DNA from: Symsagittifera roscoffensis
Lineage: Eukaryota; Xenacoelomorpha; Acoela; Convolutidae
Length of the DNA: 64,000 nucleotides
Assembly (NCBI RefSeq): GCF_963678635.1
Contig: NC_087064.1
Coordinates: 56,118,338-56,182,337, forward strand
Direction: 5' to 3'
The notes below the pieces were generated by a model. It ran no database searches. It had not been told where the DNA came from and saw only the letters and a list, made by a program, of their open reading frames with translations. Both the position numbers and the translations under genes were made by a program. Position 1 is the stretch's first letter; every line of letters starts with the position of its first letter. Below are positions 55,894 to 64,000 of this stretch, in pieces.

Positions 55894-58318
55894 CTAATGT
55901 AGGATATATGAGGCATGCCCAAATTTTCTCTTGAAACAAATAGTTTTAAAAATACGTTTTTGCATCACAAATATTTTTTCTAAGAGGCTTTTTGATGTTG
56001 CACCAAATGCAATTAAACCGTAGGAAATGAGTGGCTTTGCATAGCAGTTATAAAATTGAACCAGCACATTTTTCGAGAAATAGTTTCTACCCTTGAATAG
56101 TAAACCGTTAAATTTAGCTAATTTACCCCAAACATTATCAATATGACTTTCAAATTTGAGTCTGTTGTCCATTTGAATTCCTAAACACCTAAAATCAGAA
56201 ACCTCGGCGAGTACATTATTACCAAAAGAAAATTTTTCATTTAAGTTATCCCGTCCAAACTTCATTATTTTGCACTTCTTTTGATTTATGAGCAGTTTGT
56301 TATTATTGCACCAATTACATCTTTTATTTAATTCTGTCTAGAACTTCGTTTTGGATGCAAATTTTTGAGCATCAACTACCGTTGTATCATCTGCAAATAA
56401 TGTTAGCTTAACGTTGATGGCCGACGGCATATCATTTATCTATAAAAGGAACAGAAATGGCCCCAAAACTGAACCTTGAGGAACACCTTTTGTACATTCT
56501 AGCATATTCGAGACGGATTGATTCGAATAAACATATTGTTTTCTCCCTGTAAGATAGTTTGTCATTAACTTGTGAATTTTCCCTCTGAACCCATATTGAT
56601 TAAGTTTGTCAAGCAAAATGTTCCGATCAACTGTATCAAATGCTTTTTTCAAATCAATAAAGCAGGAGTAACCAAATTTTTTATTATCAATTGATTCCCG
56701 AAAAAAGTCAGTAATGGACAAAATGGCATAGTACAGGAATGATTACTTCGAAATCCAAACTGATGCTTATCAATCAAGCTGTTTTTAGCGGCAAAATTAG
56801 ATATGCGCTTGAAAATTAGTTTTTCAAAAAATTTACTTATACAAGACAACAAACTAATTGGACGGTAGTTATCGGGTTCAATTTTGTCGCCATTTTTATA
56901 CAATGGTAAAATATTTGCAATTTTGAGAAGTAGACTTTTTATTGTTCAAGTTTTTAATTTCCTTCAGTATCTCATATCGATTGGTATCATATATAACGAA
57001 CGTGTTTTTATTAACTGGAAAATTTGATCGATTCACGTTTTGTTTGAAGTTTTCTGTTAGTTTTTCTCCAAAAGTAGCAAAGAGTTCATTGAAAACATTA
57101 AGATCGAAGGAAGCAGTATTCACAGTTTTTTCACCACAAAAATGTTTTAAAGCATCAAAAAATCCGGACGAGTTCTTCTTCCTCGTTATCAAGTTATCAT
57201 AGAACCGGCGTTTACTCAACCTTATAGCCTTAATAACATTGTTCCTACATGAGGTGAAATTATTTCTGTTTTCAATGGATGGTGTCTGAACCCACTTTTT
57301 ATGTAACACATTTTGGTTATTCATCATTTTCTTGATTTTCAGATTAATCCATGGGTGGTTGTTTTTATTCTTTTTTCAGATTTTTTTAAGCAATACTTTG
57401 AAAATTCATCAATCAAGATTTGGATCATTTCAATGATGTAAAGGTCAGGATCATCATCATTAATTTTGTTCAATCGATTTTTTAGCGAAAATAAAAATTT
57501 TAAACAATAATCATCATTCAGTAGTAAATCATAGTTGAAATCCGAATGATAAGAATCCACGTTTTGCTTTTCTGAAAAAATTTTTAGGTCACACATAAGT
57601 ACATAATGGTCACTAATAGAACAATTTATTGTTTTTACCTGAGTTTCCTCCGCCTCAATTATATGGTCAATGAATGTACTTGATGATTTAGTTACTCTAG
57701 TTGGCTCGATATTTTGAACTTCTAAATCAAAAGAAAGCAGACTTTTGTAGTCAGAAAAGTTGCGCTGGTTACCTACAATATCGAAATTTATATCACCCAT
57801 TAGCAAAATTTCACCGCTCAATGCTTTCAATTCAAGCAATAAATCTTCAAATAAATTCAAAAAAAATCTAGTTTGAGATTTGGTGGACGATATATTATGC
57901 AAACATTTAGTGTAGTGTGATCGACAAAACACATTTTGATAACGATGTGCTCCAAACTGACTGGTAATTTAAAATAACTATAATTAAGGCCAATTTTGAT
58001 GAAATCTGCAACGCCCCCACCTCTAGCGTTTACGCGGTTTGCACAGACAATATTGCCATAACCTTCTAAGTTATATTTGCCAATAGGATCATTGTCTGAG
58101 AGCCATGTTTCAGTCAGCCCGATTAATGCAGGCTTGTTATCAAAGCATTCAATTAAAACTGATAATTGGTCATGATGGGCTCTTATGGATTGAACATTTA
58201 GGAAAAATGCTGTTTGCGTTGTTGTCAGGTCAGTCATATCTCGCAAAAGATTTTTTCTAATGAAACAAAAGAGATTTACGGCAAAAAACTGTAAATAGAG
58301 TTGAAATGCTTTTGCCAC
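55894..58318 (-). pseudogene. LINE ORF2: endonuclease and reverse transcriptase, frameshifted
   Basis: The endonuclease begins near 58318 (FFLNVQSIRAHHDQL, GLTETWLSDND, ARGGGVADFIK) and continues in a second frame (57932-57339) with ILLMGDINFDIVGN and ISDHYVLMCDL. RT pieces follow in three shifted frames: NYRPISLLSCISKFFEKL and KHQFGFRSNHS (56903-56649), KKAFDTVDRNILLDKL and GVPQGSVLGPFLF (56721-56440), then the catalytic FADD near 56388-56399 and the thumb/C-terminus to 55894 (YCAKPLISYGLIAFG). At least four frame changes and stops near the FADD make it non-functional. The protein would nick target DNA and copy the LINE RNA onto it. Confidence 0.88.
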
Positions 58319-58368
58319 TAATCAGAATCGTTTTCATGATTATTATTTCCGTTGTTGACGAATTTGGA

Positions 58369-59190
58369 CTATGGAGAATCTCTTTGAAGTGATTCCACAA
58401 ATTGCACCAATTTGACGGGATTCGATACCCTACTGTACAATTCATCAGTCAGATGATTTCTTTCCACATTATTTGGGGTTATTTCTCTGTCACGTTTCCT
58501 CACTGAAACAATAGGAGGACGAGAAAAGTTGTTTTGATTATTTTGTACCACACGAGGATTTTGTCTTCTAGCATTATTTGTCTGTCTTGCCATCATTGGA
58601 TTCTTGTTTTTGAAAATTTGATCAGCATCCTTAATATCAACTAAGTTGTGCCTTTGAAATCCACCATCTGCTTTCGAAACGAAAACATGAAGAGCACAAT
58701 TATATGTAACTGTGTGCATTCCCAAACCCCGAGAATAATCAAGAAGCTCTGAATCGCGCTGAGTAAGTCTCTCTGTTATATACACTGGTTGCTTATTTAC
58801 AGGGTGCAAAATATCTTTCAATAACTTTTTCCTGCCATAAATTCGTTTTTTTATATCAAAGTAGACAAATTTCACTATAACCACACATTTTTGGTTTTGA
58901 CTCACAGGGCCGAGGGAATGGCATGCCTTCAGGTCGTAGCTGTTCACCTCCACGCCCATAACTTCGTTAAAAAAGGCCAGGACATCTTGGGTAAAATTTC
59001 CGGATCGTAAAGGTAAAATTTCCATTTCATTAACTTTATTCTCTAGAAAATGCACCCGATTTTGCAATTCAACAATGATATCATCCTTACCTTTTACATT
59101 CTCAATTAGCCCTTGTAATAGGCCTTTCAATTTAGGATCAATATTTACTGTATCTTTTATTTCATCGAATAAAGTATTGAGACTCGCCAT
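58369..59190 (-). CDS. LINE ORF1 protein with coiled coil
   Basis: An intact 273-codon frame. Residues about 30-57 form a heptad-rich coiled coil (DDIIVELQNRVHFLENKVNE), followed by an RRM-like segment (CVVIVKFVYFDIKKRIYGRK) and a C-terminal domain (VYITERLTQRDSELLDYSR). A basic Asn/Arg-rich tail follows (NNARRQNPRVVQNNQNN). Trimerising coiled coil plus RNA-binding domain is the usual ORF1 plan in several LINE clades. It overlaps or abuts the start of ORF2 within about 50 bp. It would bind the LINE RNA. Confidence 0.8.
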   Translation of the reverse strand: MASLNTLFDEIKDTVNIDPKLKGLLQGLIENVKGKDDIIVELQNRVHFLENKVNEMEILPLRSGNFTQDVLAFFNEVMGVEVNSYDLKACHSLGPVSQNQKCVVIVKFVYFDIKKRIYGRKKLLKDILHPVNKQPVYITERLTQRDSELLDYSRGLGMHTVTYNCALHVFVSKADGGFQRHNLVDIKDADQIFKNKNPMMARQTNNARRQNPRVVQNNQNNFSRPPIVSVRKRDREITPNNVERNHLTDELYSRVSNPVKLVQFVESLQRDSP

Positions 59191-59519
59191 TGAATAAGTT
59201 TGCGATGTTTTAAATTCGTGGCAAGCAAAAAGAGCAGTTTAGAACCGACTGTTTCTCATTGAAGGTCAAGTTGTTTTACTTAGATAGATCGCTTTACCTC
59301 TAGATTCAGTGGCAACGAGTCTTTGTCAAGATTCAGTAATGAAGCCAGATTAAACTCTTACAGATTTGTTAAAGAAGTTGTTGACGGAAAAATCTAAATT
59401 CTGATTAGAAAACAAAAAATCATTCAAAAATCTGCCATAACTTCAAACTTAACACAAAAAAAGCTGAGCTTCGTATCAACTGCAAGCTACCAAATACAGA
59501 GAGATGGAAATAACTAAAG

Positions 59520-59810
59520 CGAAGAAAAACTTGAAAAAATCAACATTTTTTGGACTGCGAACAATTCGACCTCAGAAAAACAGACGAGAAGTACAGCCAC
59601 TATCATTAAACAAACCCTTAGTATTTTCTGAGCGCCAAAAACGCGTGGTTAGACGCCAATTGATCCGTAAACACACAATTTGTTGTCTTAAAAAATCAAC
59701 ACTTTTTTGGAAATACGAAAAACGCAATCACAGAAAAACAGATGAGAAACGCAACCACTAGGATTATGAAAGTTTTTAGTATTTTCCGAGCGCCGAAATC
59801 ATTTCATTTG
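59520..59810. repeat. Imperfect local duplication
   Basis: A block with AAAAAATCAACA(C/T)TTTTTTGGA, CAGAAAAACAGA(C/T)GAGAA and TTTAGTATTTTC(T/C)GAGCGCC occurs at about 59536-59638 and again at about 59691-59800. An open frame runs through it but codes only Lys/Arg-rich sequence with no motif. Confidence 0.6.
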
Positions 59811-60479
59811 AATAAAATTTCTAAGCGAAAAAAAAGCAAACAAGGGAAATTAATTAAGTCAGGGATAAAAAATTTGAAAAACTACAGGATTTATTCAACG
59901 ACACTTGAGACTACATATCAACGACACTTGAGGCCCCAAGTGCTAAGAGTCCTAGAACTTTCCAAAAACAAAACATCAATTTTAACCACAAATGTGTTTA
60001 AAAAAGTTGTTTACGGGAAAAAAATCTGGTTCCCGATAAAAACGAACTTGCTCTCGCAAGTGTAAAAACTAGTGGGAATAACTTTTTTCGTTTCTAAATT
60101 TAGGAGAAAAACTAAGCTGCACTCAAACAACACAAACAAGAGCCTTCAGACAAATTATATTTAGTGAAAGGTTGATTAAAAGCGGTGGAGGTATTACATA
60201 TGCTGGGTTTAGCTATTTGTTCAGCAAATTGTTTCACGCCCTGATCTAGAATGGACTGTGTGTTCAACATGCGGCATCAACTAAATTGGGAGTTTTTTTT
60301 ATATTTAATTACTGATTATCATTTGAAGACAACTAAATTTCAAATTTACAGTTTAACACAAACTTTGTAGTTCGTCATTGATGTACTGCCTCAGGTAAAC
60401 GATATACATTCTACTAAATCGTTACTCAGTAGCAGTTAAGCAGATTACAGATGTACTAGAATTTTTCTCGAAGCTTCCA
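59811..60479. other. Nothing recognised
   Basis: AT-rich spacer. A short direct repeat of CAACGACACTTGAG lies near 59890-59935. No gene. Confidence 0.4.
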
Positions 60480-61640
60480 TTCAGTTGGAAAACGAGCTTG
60501 TTTTCTAACGTAAGCAGCATACACATGGAGAAAAAGTAGGTTCGTACTCATACACGCGCTTCGCAAGTGTAATGATGAATGTTAAGAATCCAAAAAAACT
60601 CCGATTTTTTTCAATTAGAATTTTAATGAACCCGATATTGCCTAAAAGCTATATTACAAAGATATGCAAATGACGAAATATGGTTGGAAAAAAAGAAGGT
60701 TCGTACTCATACACTCGCTTCGCAAGTTTAATGAATGCTACGAATCCGAAAAAAGACCGACTAGTTTTTAAAAAATTAGAATTTTAATGAAACTGATATT
60801 GCCTAAAAGCTATATCACAAAAATATGCAAATGACGAAACATGGTTGGAGAAAACGAAGGTTCCTACTCATACACTCGCTTCGCCAGTGTAATGAATGCT
60901 AAGAACCCGAAAAAACACCGACTAGTTTTTTTTTAATTAGAATTTTAATGAAACCGATATTGCCTAAAAACTATATCACAAAAATATGCAAATAACGCAA
61001 TCTGGTTGGAGAAAAAGAAGGTTCCTACTCATACACTCGCTTCGCAAGTGTAATGAATGCTAAGAATCCGAAAAAAAAACACCGATTAGTTTTTTTTTTA
61101 AAATTAGAATTTTAATGAAACCGATATTGTCTAAAAACTATATCACAAAATTATGCAAATGACGAAATATGGTTGGATAAAAAGAAGGTTCGTACTCATA
61201 CACTCGCTTCGCAAGTGTAATGAATGCTAAGAATCCAAAAAAAAAACACCGATTAGTTTTTTTTAAAAAAATAGAATTTTAATGAAACCGATATTGCCTA
61301 AAAACTATATCACAAAATTATGCAAATGACGAAATATGGTTGGAGAAAAAGAAGGTTCGTACTCATACACTCGCTTCGCAAGTGTAATGAATGCTAAGAA
61401 CCGAAAAACAACTAGTTTTTTTTTAATTAGAATTTTAATGAAACCGATGTTGCCTAAAAGCTATATCACAAAATATGCAAATGACGAAATATGGTTGGAG
61501 AAAAAAAGGTTCGTACTCATACACTCGCTTCGCAAGTGTTATGAATGCTATGAATCCGAAAAAACACCTAGTTTTTTTTAAAAAATTTTAATGAAACCGA
61601 AATTGCCTTAAAGCTAGATCACAAAAATATGTAAATGACA
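60480..61640. repeat. Satellite array, period about 160-168 bp, seven units
   Basis: The block GTACTCATACACTCGCTTCG recurs at about 60542, 60702, 60862, 61022, 61190, 61356 and 61512, followed each time by CAAGTGTAATGAATGCTAAG, a poly-A/T stretch, AGAATTTTAATGAAACCGAT and ATGCAAATGACGAAATATGG. Period variation comes mostly from the A/T runs. The ACACTCGCTTCGCAAGTGT core can form a hairpin with an inner GC-TTC-GC. The ends of the array are more diverged. Confidence 0.92.
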
Positions 61641-62399
61641 CGTTTGTGATAAAATGAAGCCAATATGAGAAAATTGGATCAATGTGTGGTGATATTACAA
61701 TAGGTGGTAATTATGAGTGTAGTGTATGTATTAAATTTGAGAACTTTAATGCATAATATAGTCATTTCATTTGCAATCAATTATACTACTAAGATAGTTT
61801 TTGTAAATACATTTTTCTGCCAGATGAAATGCTATTCAAAATTGAATTTTACATTTTTTCTTTTTATATAATTATAAAAAATTTGCGAAGTATAACAAAA
61901 AGCGATCCAGATATTCAAATTGAACCTACCATATATTGTATTATATCAACCAATGTTGATACTTTTTCATTCCGCTGAAAATCCAGAAAGCTGAAGTACA
62001 TTTTTGGAAATATCAGTCTTCAAAATTTTACAATTTGAAGAAGACTGATATTCACAATTTCTTTTCAGTGCCATTTACAATTTCTATTCAATAGTAGTGT
62101 TTATAATCCTTTCAACAAAGGAATTGGACTGAAAAAAAGCATCCAAAATCAAACCGCGAACTATGTGATATGAGCGTTAAAAAATAATCTCTACCTTTTT
62201 ACGTATCTTCACTGCGTTCCTTGACACTTAAGCAAAGAAAAACAGTTAAACAAAATAATTCAATTTTAACCGAACTCTAGAAAACACCCAAGATGTCCCG
62301 CGTACATTTTTAGTGATCTATGATGTTAGCTTACGACTGTTTACTTTCCACTATCTCGGACGGATCTTTCGTCATTCGAGAATTCCGCGAGGTGACAAG
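61641..62399. other. Nothing recognised
   Basis: AT-rich sequence after the satellite array with no repeat or frame of note. Confidence 0.4.
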
Positions 62400-62539
62400 T
62401 CTCCCTCACTTAATCACAATGATGAGCTTTGATTGAGAGTTTTTGCAGAAAAATAATTTATTATTTTCAAAGTTAACTATGGTGTTTTATCAAGTTTATC
62501 GAAAGAAATTAAGGTGAGGCTATGCAATGTTTATATAAA

Positions 62540-62640
62540 TAGGTCGAAACTAGATAGCATGACGAACAGACTGAGTACTTTCTCTGAAACTGCCCGATTA
62601 GTTAGCTCCACGTTGAAATCTCAATAATTCAAAGGCATTA
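62540..62640 (+). repeat. Possible diverged LTR end related to the 23-kb element
   Basis: About 78 bp align at roughly 70 percent (by eye) with the 3' part of the LTRs at 8580-8660 and 30800-30888. The shared order is AGG.CGAAA, TAGC.TGACGA.CAGAC, CTGAAACTGCCCGATTAGTT versus its counterpart, and a final GTT.-AAATCT/CTAACT. Surrounding sequence does not match, so this may be a solo LTR remnant of a related family. Confidence 0.4.
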
Positions 62641-63772
62641 ATAATCTTTTTATTCAATTCGATTCTAAAATGAACTGTCACGGATATATTATACACTCAG
62701 CAATTTTGGTTGCTTCAGAACCAAATTTATTCACATTTTACTTTTAGAAATTTTCGAGTTAGTATCATTATGCACAAATAGACCAATCGATATTTAATAT
62801 TCAACGCAAAAATATCAATAGCAATTCAGTGAAACTTGATCAGGCAGAGATATAATTTCACAGCAATAAATTCGATTCCATTTACCTGCTTCAACCATCT
62901 TCGTCTCAAATAATTAAATCTGCCACAACTACAAGCCTATCAGGAATGATTCGGCCATTATTACTAGCGAAATACGCCTTTCTGAGACGCAAAAATTGAC
63001 GTTTTTCTACTTCGTGAAATCCGTACTTCAACAAGGTAACACGACTACATGTGGGGTAAATGGACAGACCCTAATTTGAGGTTCTCTTCTCATCTTGCCT
63101 CAAAAATTGTTGTGGTTAAACTTTCACCCGTTGTGAAAAGGAGGGCTGTTACGTCCGCTAAACAATCTTGTACCCGTTCAGCATAATCCGATCCCCAAAA
63201 AAAGAACGAGAGCTTTGCAACATTTTTTTATTTTCTTTCGCATGGAAACTGGGATTGCCACAAATTACTTGACTCAAAATTGGCTGAAGGTCGAGCTGTT
63301 AATTTCATTTCCTATATAGCCAAGATTTTCAATTGCATTTTTAGCAATATCACCGAGAACAATATTTCCAAGATTTAAGATATTTCGATTTAAAGCTATT
63401 TATTTCGCAAGTAAATCTGGTTATTCTAAGCTTAAACAGAGAACTTTGTATTTAAAGCATATGGAAAAACTGAAAAAAGCATTTCTCGTCAAATTATCAA
63501 CAATCGCATTTAGCAACATACAAGGCTCCTTACATTTCCTCCCGCTGGAAAACAAATTATTGTTTGGTTTAAAGCAATAATGAACGTGAGATTTTATGGA
63601 GCTGCATTTTCCGATAAAAGAACTTGGGTATTTACTCTAAAGTAGGCGCGGGAAGAAAAAGAAAGACTATTTAAAAATTTCAAGGTTTTAGCACTGATAA
63701 AAGTCCATGAATGGATGAATGACTGGGGAAGATCGAAACTATACATATAACTACAATTCATCTCAGAGTTCT
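62641..63772. other. Nothing recognised; presumed host intron or 3' UTR
   Basis: AT-rich sequence to the left of the Pro/Gln-rich exon. I looked on the minus strand for a small exon joining it to 32201 and found none I would support. Confidence 0.4.
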
Positions 63773-63776
63773 TTAC

Positions 63777-64000
63777 TGTTGGGGCTGCTGCTGTTGTGGA
63801 TATCCGGCAGGCCACTGGTTCATTCCAGGAGCCTGCGGAGCTTGTCCGTAAGGGTTGTACATGTTGGGTTGGTAGGGGTTGTGTTGACCGTAGGGCGCAG
63901 TAGGCATCATTGGTTGCTGTGGGTAAGGATACCCCCCTCCTTGGGGCATCTGTCCATGTTGAGGGGGCATTTGACCTCCATAAACTGGCTGGGGATAACC
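63777..64000 (-). CDS. Pro/Gln/Gly/Tyr-rich exon, partial at the window edge
   Basis: The minus-strand frame enters from beyond 64000 (GYPQPVYGGQ) and runs through MPPQHGQMPQGGGYPYPQ, NPYQPNMYNPYGQAPQ and PAGYPQQQQPQ. It ends either by splicing at a GTAAAG donor (last exon base 63777) or at the stop at 63775-63773, which overlaps that donor. PY- and PQ-rich N-termini of this style occur in scramblases and some other membrane- or WW-domain-binding proteins. Same strand and composition make it a candidate 5' exon of the gene at 5997-32201, but it leaves two bases while the exon at 32201 starts in phase 0. GC content is far above the surroundings, so it is coding with good confidence. Confidence 0.7.

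Larger units (their letters stand above)
55365..59340 (-). mobile_element. CR1/L2-like non-LTR retrotransposon, degenerate
   Basis: Minus-strand LINE with ORF1 (58369-59190) and ORF2 (about 58318 down to 55894). Near 55365-55400 its 3' end has an AATAAA-type signal (CTAATAAAC) followed by short ATACT repeats, the kind of tail seen in CR1/L2-like elements. Order, APE-type endonuclease and RT motifs fit that group. A 5' UTR of about 150 bp probably reaches 59340. ORF1 is intact but ORF2 has several frameshifts and stops, so the copy is inactive. Confidence 0.88.

Noticed and set aside
61336-61581. 81-residue frame
   Set aside because: It lies wholly within the 160-bp satellite and simply translates the repeat.
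62340-62405. Candidate missing minus-strand exon linking 63777 to 32201
   Set aside because: A donor-like GTAAAC and a coding-like patch exist, but the phase needed to join the Pro/Gln-rich exon runs into a stop.

Overview
The window is AT-rich animal (invertebrate-type) genomic DNA in which almost everything is transposable element. The evidence is GT-AG introns with consensus donors, a BEL/Pao LTR retrotransposon, a Ty3/gypsy-type retrovirus-like element with an envelope-like region, an APE-type non-LTR retrotransposon, foldback elements and a satellite array. I cannot name the species from sequence alone.

Only two host coding loci are supportable, both on the minus strand. The first is a four-exon gene (exons at 32006-32201, 31075-31320, 7023-7148 and 5997-6184). 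Its exons splice in consistent phase into about 251 residues ending in one transmembrane helix, resembling the scramblase/Tubby-C2-like fold. The second is a Pro/Gln/Gly/Tyr-rich exon that enters from beyond the right edge (63777-64000). It could be the 5' part of the same gene, but the splice phases do not fit without one more exon.

Layout from left to right: 0.46-5.4 kb, a tandem segmental duplication built around foldback elements with about 0.5-kb arms. 5.997-7.15 kb, the last two host exons. 7.6-30.9 kb, a 23-kb LTR retrovirus-like element sitting antisense in host intron 2. Its order is 5' LTR, primer-binding site, a leader with duplicated hairpins, a small basic ORF, a gag region with an Arg/Asn/Ser/Tyr-rich tail, protease-RT-RNase H-integrase present twice as a nearly identical 3.9-kb tandem duplication, small hydrophobic and Ser/Thr/Pro-rich ORFs, an envelope-like region, a further accessory reading frame of about 490 codons, polypurine tract and 3' LTR. 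Nearly every frame is broken. 31.1-32.2 kb, the two upstream host exons.

32.5-33.7 kb, a decayed gag-like fragment with a zinc knuckle. 34.8-35.8 kb, a terminal-inverted-repeat element whose arms are arrays of a short palindrome. 36.65-38.76 kb, a composite foldback element. 39.96-48.84 kb, a nearly intact young BEL/Pao element with LTRs that differ at one position in 427, a leader made of hairpin arrays, and gag-pol broken by two stops and one frameshift. 49.3-52.1 kb, a 1.4-kb tandem duplication carrying foldback-family termini. 55.4-59.3 kb, a CR1/L2-like LINE on the minus strand. 60.5-61.6 kb, a satellite with a period of about 160 bp.

The most unusual item is the 23-kb retrovirus-like element, with ORFs before gag and after env that I could not assign and an internal duplication younger than its insertion. 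Next are the hairpin array in the BEL/Pao leader, whose stems change in a compensatory way, and the foldback family whose conserved hairpin recurs across the window.
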